A stretch of DNA of 7,066 nt from contig CANPWX010000058.1 in NCBI GenBank assembly GCA_947585065.1, positions 1 through 7,066 on the forward strand, written 5' to 3'. Below the pieces are notes generated by a model. It worked only from the letters and a program-made list of their open reading frames with translations. It was not told where the DNA came from and ran no database searches. Origin of the DNA: an uncultured Bacilli bacterium (GTDB taxonomy: Bacteria; Bacillota_I; Bacilli_A; RF39; UBA660). This document shows, piece by piece, positions 1 through 5,948 of the stretch; the first letter of the stretch is position 1, and each line of letters opens with the position of its first letter. The position numbers were made by a program, and so were the translations under genes.

Positions 1-1
1 A

Positions 2-1102
2 GATCCTGGAAATATTTATTTTGCTTTTTATGTAAATGATGGAAAAGAAAATAAAATTCAAAAAGAGATGCCAACAAGAAACTATGTTTTAGATGAAGAA
101 AATAGTTTTTGTGAAGTAAATGGTGAAAGAGATGAAAAAATTAAAGTTACTTTAACTGATGAATATGGAATTTATATAACTGGTGTTACATCTTCAAGAA
201 CAAAATGTAACCTTTATTTTGTAAGTGGAGCATTTATCTTAGGAAAACCTATTAAAGCTATTACAAATGGTGAGGGACTATATGAAGTAACACATGAAGA
301 TGTAAGTGGAACCATAAATGATAATGGATTTAAAGAAACAGAATTTCGATATGCTGGGAAAGATCCTAATAATTATATCTTGTTTAATGATGAACTATGG
401 AGAATCATTGGACTTGTAAATGTAATGGTAGATGAAAATAGGGTAGAGCAAAGGATAAAGATTATTAAAAGTGAAAGTATAGGAAATTATGCTTGGGATA
501 CAAATAATATTAATGATTGGACAAAGGCAAGCTTAATGAAAGAATTAAATGAAAATTACTATGACACTTTAAATGACAATGCAAAAAGTTTGATAGACGA
601 AAATATTACATGGAATATTGGTGGAGAAGAATCTTCTAACAAACTACTTTTAGAGTATTATAAATTTGAACGTGGAAATAAAACATATAATGGTCGGGAT
701 TATATTTGGTATGCAGGCAATACAATAAGTGAAAAATTCTTTCATAGTATTGGACTAATTTATCCATCAGATTATGGATATGCGACAAGTGGTGGTGAAG
801 TCACTACAAGAGAGAAATGTTTTTCTCAAACTCTATATACTTTGGATACAGAATGCGGAAATAATAATTTTTTAAAGCCAAGAAATAATTCCATGTGGAC
901 TTTAACTCTTGCTTCACACACAAAAGATTATGCTTTTAGAATTGCTCATTTTAGTGGTGGAGTATCTATTCCCGATGATTTCACTGTTTCTACACAGTTC
1001 TTAGTTTATCCAACACTTTACCTAAAATCAAATGTGAAAATTATGAATAATGGACAAGATGGAAGTATTGGAAATCCGTATCATTTACAACAAATTTTAT
1101 AG
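2..1102 (+). CDS. Probable secreted/surface protein, 3' part only (function unknown)
   Basis: The frame is open from the first complete codon at position 2 to TAG at 1100-1102, so the gene starts left of the window. The ATG at 68 has no convincing ribosome site and is probably internal (residue 23 of the visible 366). The visible part is hydrophilic and rich in Asn, Asp, Tyr and Gly. Cysteines come in two pairs, SFCEVNG/TKCNLYF near residues 37-69 and EKCF/TECG near 279-292, which suggests disulfides outside the cell. The phrases NDELWRIIGL, SIGNYAWDT, YPSDYGYATSGG, MWTLTLASHT and the ending IGNPYHLQ match a pattern I recall from repetitive predicted surface proteins of uncultured gut Firmicutes. 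I know no assigned function. A signal peptide or membrane anchor would lie in the missing 5' part. Its rightward direction next to the origin is unusual. Confidence 0.8.
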   Translation, partial: DPGNIYFAFYVNDGKENKIQKEMPTRNYVLDEENSFCEVNGERDEKIKVTLTDEYGIYITGVTSSRTKCNLYFVSGAFILGKPIKAITNGEGLYEVTHEDVSGTINDNGFKETEFRYAGKDPNNYILFNDELWRIIGLVNVMVDENRVEQRIKIIKSESIGNYAWDTNNINDWTKASLMKELNENYYDTLNDNAKSLIDENITWNIGGEESSNKLLLEYYKFERGNKTYNGRDYIWYAGNTISEKFFHSIGLIYPSDYGYATSGGEVTTREKCFSQTLYTLDTECGNNNFLKPRNNSMWTLTLASHTKDYAFRIAHFSGGVSIPDDFTVSTQFLVYPTLYLKSNVKIMNNGQDGSIGNPYHLQQIL

Positions 1103-1121
1103 AAAAAGATGATTTTAGATT

Positions 1122-1143
1122 GTGGATTACTATCCACTTTTTT
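1122..1143 (+). terminator. Short hairpin terminator after the surface-protein gene
   Basis: GTGGAT (1122-1127) pairs with ATCCAC (1132-1137) around a TACT loop, followed by six T (1138-1143). It starts 20 nt after the stop at 1102. The stem is only 6 bp, so efficiency may be modest. Both arms also resemble DnaA boxes (TGTGGATTA at 1121-1129). Confidence 0.5.
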
Positions 1144-1183
1144 CCTGGCTTTTTTTCCTCTTAATTCCTATAGTTTTTCCTTT

Positions 1184-1332
1184 TTATTCACAAATTCACA
1201 TATTGTTGATAACTTTTATAAACTTTTACACACTTATAAACTATGATGTTAATAAAAAAATGTTGATAATGTGGATAAGTATATTTTCTATCTATATTAT
1301 CTATTAGATTTCTGTTGATAACTTGTGGATAA
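1184..1332. other. oriC upstream DnaA-box cluster
   Basis: The gap 1103-1420 holds no credible gene and is an origin segment. 9-mers compared with TTATNCACA / TGTGNATAA: TTATTCACA 1184-1192 (full match), TGTTGATAA 1204-1212 (8/9), TTTTACACA 1224-1232 (8/9), TGTTGATAA 1261-1269 (8/9), TGTGGATAA 1270-1278 (full), TGTTGATAA 1313-1321 (8/9), TGTGGATAA 1324-1332 (full). Most point the same way. The sites near 1261 and 1313 form TGTTGATAA+TGTGGATAA pairs separated by 0 and 2 bp. The last pair ends 22 bp before the putative -35 of dnaA, so DnaA could also repress its own gene here. Boxes on both sides of dnaA are the bipartite arrangement known from Bacillus subtilis. Confidence 0.9.
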
Positions 1333-1354
1333 AGTGTTAATATAAAATTCGTAC

Positions 1355-1383
1355 TTTTCAAGTAGATAAAAAAAGTGTACAAT
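1355..1383 (+). promoter_or_regulatory. Putative dnaA promoter
   Basis: TTTTCA (1355-1360, 4/6 to TTGACA) and TACAAT (1378-1383, 5/6 to TATAAT) are separated by 17 bp. Transcription would start near 1390, leaving a leader of about 30 nt. DnaA boxes lie directly upstream, which fits autoregulation. Confidence 0.6.
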
Positions 1384-1420
1384 GAATTTGTAAAAAGTTT
1401 TTAGCGAGCGGGGTGGTGAA

Positions 1421-2833
1421 ATGGATGAAAAAGATCTTTGGCAATCTGTAATAAATGAAATCTTACCAGAAGTTAACTCCGCGTCTTTTAATGCTTGGTT
1501 TCATGATCTAGTTCTTGTTAAAATAAAAGATAATAAAGTATATATTCAAGTCCCGATGGAAATTCATAAAAAAATTCTTAGTACTAATTATTTTGAACTT
1601 ATTGATAATGCTTTTTATAAAGTTACTAATCAAAATTATGAATTTGAATTCTTATTAAAAGAAGAACTTGATACTTTAGATATTCATCAAAATGAAAGAG
1701 TTGAACCTCCATCTTTACCAAATGTGCATAATGTGGATAACTTTTCAAAAGTGGATAACTCTGTTTCTAATATCAAAAATGATGATGAACATTGGGATTC
1801 TAATTTAATTGAAACACTTAATTTTGATAATTATATAGTAGGTGACTCTAATCGTCTTGCAAAAGTAGCTGGTATGATTGTTGCAGAACATCCCGGAGAA
1901 GTGCATAACCCATTATTTATTTATGGAAAGAGTGGGCTTGGAAAAACTCATTTAATGCACGCGATTGGAAATTATATTGTGAAACATTCTAAAAAGAAAG
2001 TATTATACACTACAAGTGAGATGTTTAAAGATGATTATATCAACATTACGAACAATGATGGTAATAATTTGCAAATTGTTGCTGATTTTAAAAGAAAATA
2101 TCGCGATATTGATGTATTAATTATTGATGATATTCAATATTTAGTTGGTGCTGAGAAAACACAAGGAGAATTTTTTCATACTTTTAATGCTTTACATCAA
2201 GCAAATAAACAAATTATTATTAGTTCGGATCGAAGTCCTGAAGATTTAAAATTATTGGAAGAAAGACTTACTAGTCGTTTTAAATGGGGACTTCCAGTGG
2301 ACATTTATCCACCAGATTTTGAACTTCGATGTAATATTATTCGAGCTAAATTAAAAAATATGTCGATTTCTGCTAAATTAGATGACAGTGTTATTGAATA
2401 TATAGCTAATACTTTTCAAAATGATGTTCGTTATTTGGAAGGGGCTTTAAATCGACTGATGTTTTACACTTCTATGATGGTTCCTGATAAAATTGATTTA
2501 AATTTTGCAGTAGAAGCTTTGGGAGATTATGGTAATTCTAATATTTATAAAACAAATAGCATTGAAGGAATTCAACAAGCAGTTGCTGATTACTATAAAA
2601 TTACTGTAAATGATTTAAAAGGAAAAAGAAGAAATGCTGGGGTAGCTTATCCTCGACAAATTGCAATGTATCTTTGCCGTGTTTTGACGGAAGAAAATTT
2701 AAATCGAATTGGACTTGAGTTTGGAGGAAGAGATCATTCCACAGTTATCCACGCTTGTGATAAAATTACCTTAGACTTGAAGACAAATAAAGTATTGGAA
2801 GGGGAGATTAAAGAGATACAAAATAAAATGTAA
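1421..2833 (+). CDS. dnaA: Chromosomal replication initiator protein DnaA
   Basis: DnaA is the ATP-dependent initiator that binds DnaA boxes and opens oriC. The 470-residue product is full length (the B. subtilis protein is about 446). Domain I spans about 1-80 (LWQSVINEIL, FNAWFHDL) and a variable Asn/Asp-rich linker about 85-135. The AAA+ domain has Walker A GKSGLGKT at 169-176, Walker B with D236-D237 in VLIIDDIQ, and an arginine-finger candidate R286 in ERLTSRF. Domain IV carries the DNA-binding signature GGRDHSTVIHA at 435-445. The ATG at 1421 is chosen because domain I begins at once and a G-rich ribosome site (GGGGTGG, 1410-1416) precedes it. Three DnaA-box 9-mers lie in the linker-coding DNA and one 8/9 match (TTATCCACG, 2745-2753) inside the domain IV signature. 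No terminator separates it from dnaN. Confidence 0.99.
   Translation: MDEKDLWQSVINEILPEVNSASFNAWFHDLVLVKIKDNKVYIQVPMEIHKKILSTNYFELIDNAFYKVTNQNYEFEFLLKEELDTLDIHQNERVEPPSLPNVHNVDNFSKVDNSVSNIKNDDEHWDSNLIETLNFDNYIVGDSNRLAKVAGMIVAEHPGEVHNPLFIYGKSGLGKTHLMHAIGNYIVKHSKKKVLYTTSEMFKDDYINITNNDGNNLQIVADFKRKYRDIDVLIIDDIQYLVGAEKTQGEFFHTFNALHQANKQIIISSDRSPEDLKLLEERLTSRFKWGLPVDIYPPDFELRCNIIRAKLKNMSISAKLDDSVIEYIANTFQNDVRYLEGALNRLMFYTSMMVPDKIDLNFAVEALGDYGNSNIYKTNSIEGIQQAVADYYKITVNDLKGKRRNAGVAYPRQIAMYLCRVLTEENLNRIGLEFGGRDHSTVIHACDKITLDLKTNKVLEGEIKEIQNKM
1723..1758. other. DnaA-box triplet inside the dnaA linker-coding sequence
   Basis: TGTGCATAA (1723-1731) and TGTGGATAA (1732-1740) abut and both fully match TGTGNATAA. 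AGTGGATAA (1750-1758) matches 8/9. Start-to-start distances are 9 and 18 bp, all in the same orientation as most upstream boxes. They encode VHNVDN and VDN in the poorly conserved domain II linker, where the protein puts little constraint on sequence. Whether DnaA binds here is inference. Confidence 0.65.
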
Positions 2834-2933
2834 TGTGAATAATTTTTAGCTATGTGGAAAGTTATCCACCTAAAAAAATTGTTTTAAAACTGGATATTAT
2901 GGAGCTTTTGATTTGTTATCCACATTATCCACT
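2834..2933. other. oriC downstream DnaA-box cluster (dnaA-dnaN gap)
   Basis: Directly after the dnaA stop come TGTGAATAA 2834-2842 (full match to TGTGNATAA), TTATCCACC 2862-2870 (8/9), and the abutting pair TTATCCACA 2916-2924 (full) and TTATCCACT 2925-2933 (8/9). The last three are oriented opposite to most upstream boxes and point toward the AT-rich stretch, as in the basal unwinding system of B. subtilis. A palindrome, GTTTTAAAAC, lies at 2881-2890. Confidence 0.9.
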
Positions 2934-2960
2934 GTATTAATAATAATATGATATTATAAT
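2932..2960 (+). promoter_or_regulatory. Possible dnaN promoter inside the unwinding element
   Basis: TATAAT at 2955-2960 is a perfect -10. The hexamer 17 bp upstream, CTGTAT (2932-2937), matches TTGACA at only 3 of 6 positions and overlaps the last DnaA box and the NTA run. In such AT-rich DNA a chance TATAAT is possible. If real, DnaA bound at the origin would block this promoter. Confidence 0.35.
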
Positions 2961-2963
2961 AGA
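2934..2963 (+). other. DnaA-trio-like NTA run and AT-rich unwinding element
   Basis: Immediately after the tandem boxes the + strand reads GTA TTA ATA ATA ATA (2934-2948), five trinucleotides ending in TA. The DnaA-trio of B. subtilis reads CTA/TTA on this strand, just after the last box and before the AT-rich region. Here only the third and second bases of each unit are constant, so the match is partial. The following bases to about 2963 are almost pure A/T. This is the likely strand-opening site. Confidence 0.65.
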
Positions 2964-2985
2964 AAAAGAAAGAAGGATTGTATTT

Positions 2986-4104
2986 ATGAAATTTGCGATT
3001 GATAAAAGTATATTATTAGAAAATTTAAATAATGTAGCAAGAGGTGTTTCCTCTAAAAATGTAATTCCTGTATTAAATGGAATTAAGTTTGAACTTACGA
3101 ATGAAGGACTTACTTTAATGGCAAGTGATAGTGAACTTACTATTGAAACTTTTATAGAAAGTAAACTTATTAAAAATATTGAAAGTACTGGCACGATTAT
3201 TATTAGTAGTAAGTATATTTTAGATATTATAAGAAAGATGCCAAGTGATATTATTAATTTTGAAATGATGGATAGTTTAAAAATTAAAATTTATTCTGAT
3301 TTTAATCAATATAATTTAAATTGTCTTGATCCAAGTGAATATCCTAGTATTAAACTTACTACTCATAAAGATCCTGTTGTTATAAAAGGTGATATTTTAA
3401 AAGAACTTATTAATCAAACATCTTTTGCTATTTCTACTCAGGAGTTGAGACCTATTTTAACTGGGCTTAATATTAAAATAAATGGTGATTTGTTAGAATG
3501 TTTAGCTACAGATAGTTATCGTCTTGCTAAAAAAAATATAAAAATAGATACTCCTATTGAAGAGGATGTAAATATTGTTATTCCTGGTAAAAATATTGTT
3601 GAACTGGAACATATTTTAGTAGATGATGACGATGTTTATATGCATGTATTTAATAATAGAGTATTATTTCAATATAAAAATATAAAATTTCAAACGAATT
3701 TATTATCTGGAACATTTCCAAATACTTCTAATTTGATTCCGACAGAATTTGAAATTATTGTACAGACTAAAAAGAATGATTTTTTAGGAGCTGTTGATCG
3801 TGCTTCGCTTTTGACACAAGGAAAAGATAAAAATATTATTAAAATGAAGATTGAAAATAAAGAAATGATCGTTAATTCTTATGCTTCTGAAGTTGGTAAA
3901 ACTGAAGAAAGATTACAGGTAGATACTACAGATACAGCTAATATAGATATTTCTTTCAGTGCAAAATATATGATGGAAGCTTTGAAAACTATTAAAGAGG
4001 ATGATATTTTAATTCTTTTAAATAATGATGTGAAACCTTTAGTTATTAAAGCCGTATCTGATGAGTCTTTAATTCAACTTATTTTGCCTATTAAAACCTA
4101 TTAA
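2986..4104 (+). CDS. dnaN: DNA polymerase III beta subunit (sliding clamp)
   Basis: DnaN forms the dimeric ring that tethers DNA polymerase III and many repair proteins to DNA. At 372 residues it is a normal length and begins with the typical MKFAIDKSILLENLNNV. Three clamp domains are expected at about 1-125, 126-245 and 246-372. Family hallmarks are IPVLNGIKFE near 26-35, ELRPILTGL around R155, ATDSYRLA at 174-181 and the C-terminal LPIKTY, which forms part of the partner-binding pocket in this family. A ribosome site AGAAGGA (2971-2977) lies 8 nt before the ATG. It follows dnaA across the second half of the origin and ends at a strong terminator, so dnaA-dnaN probably form one transcription unit, perhaps with an extra dnaN promoter. 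Confidence 0.99.
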   Translation: MKFAIDKSILLENLNNVARGVSSKNVIPVLNGIKFELTNEGLTLMASDSELTIETFIESKLIKNIESTGTIIISSKYILDIIRKMPSDIINFEMMDSLKIKIYSDFNQYNLNCLDPSEYPSIKLTTHKDPVVIKGDILKELINQTSFAISTQELRPILTGLNIKINGDLLECLATDSYRLAKKNIKIDTPIEEDVNIVIPGKNIVELEHILVDDDDVYMHVFNNRVLFQYKNIKFQTNLLSGTFPNTSNLIPTEFEIIVQTKKNDFLGAVDRASLLTQGKDKNIIKMKIENKEMIVNSYASEVGKTEERLQVDTTDTANIDISFSAKYMMEALKTIKEDDILILLNNDVKPLVIKAVSDESLIQLILPIKTY

Positions 4105-4134
4105 TAATGTGTTTCTTTGGAATGATTTTTTGTG

Positions 4135-4171
4135 AATACATAGAAATTCTTATGAATCTATGTATTTTTTT
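4135..4171 (+). terminator. Rho-independent terminator after dnaN
   Basis: AATACATAGA (4135-4144) pairs perfectly with TCTATGTATT (4157-4166). Past a two-base AA bulge, TTC (4147-4149) pairs with GAA (4154-4156) around a TTAT loop. The downstream arm runs into a T tract to 4171, followed by A and six more T. It starts 30 nt after the dnaN stop and separates dnaA-dnaN from the comK homologue and recF. Confidence 0.85.
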
Positions 4172-4216
4172 ATTTTTTGTAGAATGTTATTAACTTCTTT
4201 TTTTAAATTTTCCTGT

Positions 4217-4237
4217 TTTTGTCATTATTCGACAAAA
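4217..4237. promoter_or_regulatory. Inverted repeat upstream of the comK homologue, containing a Spo0A-box-like 9-mer
   Basis: TTTTGTC (4217-4223) and GACAAAA (4231-4237) form a perfect 7-bp inverted repeat with a 7-bp spacer. The right side contains TTCGACAAA (4228-4236), the exact reverse complement of the Spo0A box TTTGTCGAA. It lies about 55 bp before the start codon. Promoter candidates nearby are weak: TCGACA at 4229-4234 with TATGTT at 4251-4256 (16-bp spacer), or an extended -10 TGTTATTCT at 4253-4261. No T tract follows the repeat, so an operator is likelier than a terminator. Which protein binds is inference. Confidence 0.45.
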
Positions 4238-4276
4238 TATGCGTTTTTAATATGTTATTCTAATCTCAATTTTCTT

Positions 4277-4283
4277 AAGGGGG
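4277..4283 (+). promoter_or_regulatory. Ribosome binding site that fixes the comK-homologue start
   Basis: AAGGGGG at 4277-4283 lies 8 nt before the ATG at 4292. The frame stays open upstream to an ATG at 4160, but that start lies inside the dnaN terminator and would add a hydrophobic, Phe/Cys-rich leader unlike ComK. The 4292 start begins directly with the conserved segment. Confidence 0.8.
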
Positions 4284-4291
4284 AATACATT

Positions 4292-4770
4292 ATGGAAAAT
4301 TATGTAATTAATGATGGAACTCTTGCTATTATACCTATCACTAGTTGTATCAGCGAAGTTTATGAAGAGAAAAGACATTTTTTGGTTTCTAATTCTACTA
4401 CGAATATTATGGATTATAGTTGTCGATATTTTGGCAGTAGTTTAGAAGGAAGAAGAAAAGGACGGAATCGTTAATTGGTGTTTCTTATAAAGTACCTATT
4501 ATTGTTGAGGAGTCTAATAATATTATCTTTTTTCCTCTTGCTTCTACTCGTAATAAAGATACTGCTTGGATTCGATTACAACATATTGCTCGTTATTATC
4601 GAAATGAAAATGGTGTTGATTTACTTTTTTCTAATGGTGTGCAAATTCATGTTCGTTCATCCTATGGAATTATTGATAATCAGATCTTACGTGCTACTCG
4701 GTTAGAAAGTGCTTTAAGGGGTAGAAAAAATACAAAAAAACGTTTTAAAACGGAAAAAAATGTGTTATAA
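4292..4770 (+). pseudogene. comK: ComK-family competence transcription factor, interrupted by a -1 frameshift
   Basis: ComK is the DNA-binding master activator of competence genes in Bacillus. The first frame runs from ATG 4292 to TAA 4472-4474 and contains NDGTLAIIP, DYSCRYFGSSLEGRRKG. The next frame, read from about 4459 to TAA 4768-4770, continues the same family: LIGVSYKVPIIVEESNN, IIFFPLAS, TAWIRLQHI, LLFSNG, DNQILRATRL. Joined at the AAAA run 4456-4459 they give 159 residues with no gap against B. subtilis ComK as I recall it (SCRFFGSSYAGRKAG, ISHKPPI, TFSNGK, ENQVYRTAWLR), though that protein is longer at its C-terminus (192). The downstream part has no ATG, GTG or TTG near the junction, so it cannot start on its own there. 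One added A would restore the frame. It may be a recent pseudogene, a sequencing error, or a recoded gene. Family assignment is firm; status is not. Confidence 0.85.
4741..4752. repeat. 12-bp palindrome over the recF -35 region
   Basis: CGTTTTAAAACG is self-complementary and flanked by A runs on both sides. Its 10-bp core GTTTTAAAAC also occurs at 2881-2890 between dnaA and dnaN. It overlaps the expected -35 of the recF promoter, so a regulator binding here could act on recF and gyrB. It also encodes part of the Lys/Arg-rich tail of the comK frame. No known operator was recognised. Confidence 0.4.
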
Positions 4771-4771
4771 T
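4744..4771 (+). promoter_or_regulatory. Putative recF-gyrB promoter (extended -10)
   Basis: TATAAT (4766-4771) is a perfect -10, preceded by TGT (4763-4765) to make an extended -10. A weak -35, TTTAAA (4744-4749, 4/6), lies 16 bp upstream within the palindrome. Transcription would start near 4778, about 60 nt before recF. The -10 overlaps the stop codon of the comK frame. Confidence 0.65.
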
Positions 4772-4838
4772 TAATTTAGGTATAGGAGTATTTACATAGA
4801 GTCATTTTTTCTATAAACATGATTTAAGGGGCAATATT

Positions 4839-5948
4839 ATGAAAATCGAATCTTTAAAGTTAATAAATTTCCGAAATTATGAACGTTTAGAAATTAATTT
4901 TCATTCTATCCTAAATCTTATTTATGGAAAGAATGGTTCAGGAAAAACCAATTTGGTGGAAGCTATTTATGTTTTAGGACTTACCAGAAGTTTTCGGAAT
5001 GCATCAGATAAAACCTTGATTTATGATGGGAAAGATGTTAGTAAAATAGAGGGAAAAATTGTGCATAAGTCCATGAACCTTTTTACTGTTTTACTGAGTA
5101 AAGATGGGAAAAAAGTTAAAGTGAATGATCATAAAGTTTCTAAAATTAGTGAATATATCTCTAAATTGCCCATTATTTTGTTTCATCCTGATGATTTAAG
5201 ATTTATAAAAGATACTCCAAGTACCCGAAGAAAAACTTTAAATATTTCTATTTCTCTTTTAAATTTAGACTATTTAAAAGTTCTTAACCAATATAATGTA
5301 CTATTAAAACAGAGAAACGCTTATTTAAAATCTATGATGATTAATAATCGTAATTCAAGTGATTATTTGGATATTTTAACTTCTAAATTAGTAGATTCTG
5401 GTCTTTATATTTATGAATGCCGAATGAAGTTTATAACTAACATTAATCACTATTTAAAATCTTTTTATGAATCTATTTCTGGTAAAGAAGATTTGGTTAT
5501 TCGATATTTTTCAGATTATGAAGGAAAAACGAAAGAAGAAATATTAGAACTTTATCAAAAAATGATTCAAAAAGATTTAAGTTTTGGTAAAACAAATATT
5601 GGGGTTCATACGGATGATTTAAGATTTTTTCAAGATGGAAAAGATTTGAAAGACTATGGAAGTGAAGGGCAACAAAAAAATGCGATTATATCTTATAAAT
5701 TTAGTGAATTAGAATTGTTTAAAGTGAAAAATGGCAGTTATCCAATCTTTATTTTGGATGATTTGTTTAGTGAATTAGATGAAGAAAAAGTCCATAATAT
5801 TTTGAAATTATTACCTCAAGATATTCAGACATTTATTACAACAACTAATTTAGCTCTTTTTCCTTCATTAGATTCATTTGAATATAAAAGTATTGCTGTG
5901 AAAGATGGCAAAATTGTAAGGGAGGATGTTCATGAAAGAAGAAAATAA
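4839..5948 (+). CDS. recF: DNA replication and repair protein RecF
   Basis: RecF is an SMC/ABC-like ATPase that, with RecO and RecR, helps load RecA at single-stranded gaps and stalled forks. The 369-residue length is normal for the family. The start is typical (MKIESLKLINFRNYERLEINF). Walker A is GKNGSGKT at 30-37, the ABC signature is GSEGQQKN at 274-281, and Walker B is FILDDLFSELD at 304-314 with D307 and D308. The fragment FHPDDLRFIKDTPSTRRK is also characteristic. AAGGGG (4826-4831) lies 7 nt before the ATG. It is downstream of its own putative promoter and overlaps gyrB by 17 nt, so the two are probably co-transcribed and translationally coupled. Nothing is missing or unusual in the protein. 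Confidence 0.98.
   Translation: MKIESLKLINFRNYERLEINFHSILNLIYGKNGSGKTNLVEAIYVLGLTRSFRNASDKTLIYDGKDVSKIEGKIVHKSMNLFTVLLSKDGKKVKVNDHKVSKISEYISKLPIILFHPDDLRFIKDTPSTRRKTLNISISLLNLDYLKVLNQYNVLLKQRNAYLKSMMINNRNSSDYLDILTSKLVDSGLYIYECRMKFITNINHYLKSFYESISGKEDLVIRYFSDYEGKTKEEILELYQKMIQKDLSFGKTNIGVHTDDLRFFQDGKDLKDYGSEGQQKNAIISYKFSELELFKVKNGSYPIFILDDLFSELDEEKVHNILKLLPQDIQTFITTTNLALFPSLDSFEYKSIAVKDGKIVREDVHERRK
5921..5925 (+). promoter_or_regulatory. gyrB ribosome binding site inside recF
   Basis: GGAGG at 5921-5925 lies 6 nt before the ATG at 5932, within the last codons of recF. It is among the strongest Shine-Dalgarno matches in the window and fixes the gyrB start. Confidence 0.85.

Noticed and set aside
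1122..1307. 61-residue hydrophobic frame right after the surface gene
   Set aside because: It covers the terminator and the DnaA boxes, has no ribosome site, and its Phe/Ile/Tyr content is what AT-rich noncoding DNA yields.
1188..1382. 64-residue frame on the minus strand upstream of dnaA
   Set aside because: It runs through the DnaA-box cluster and the dnaA promoter, has no recognisable ribosome site or family, and is low-complexity.
2937..3194. Minus-strand 85-residue frame
   Set aside because: It is antisense to the start of dnaN and to the unwinding element, with no family resemblance.
4160..4291. Upstream extension of the comK homologue to the ATG at 4160
   Set aside because: That ATG lies in the terminator stem, no Shine-Dalgarno precedes it, and the added residues do not resemble ComK.
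4475..4705. 76-residue Leu/Ile-rich frame starting at TTG 4475
   Set aside because: It is a shadow frame; the adjacent frame over the same bases encodes clear ComK motifs (FFPLAS, LLFSNG, DNQILRATRL).
4734..4746. AAAA-N5-TTTT match resembling a ComK binding half-site
   Set aside because: The pattern is very easy to match in this A/T-rich tract and no properly spaced second half-site was seen.
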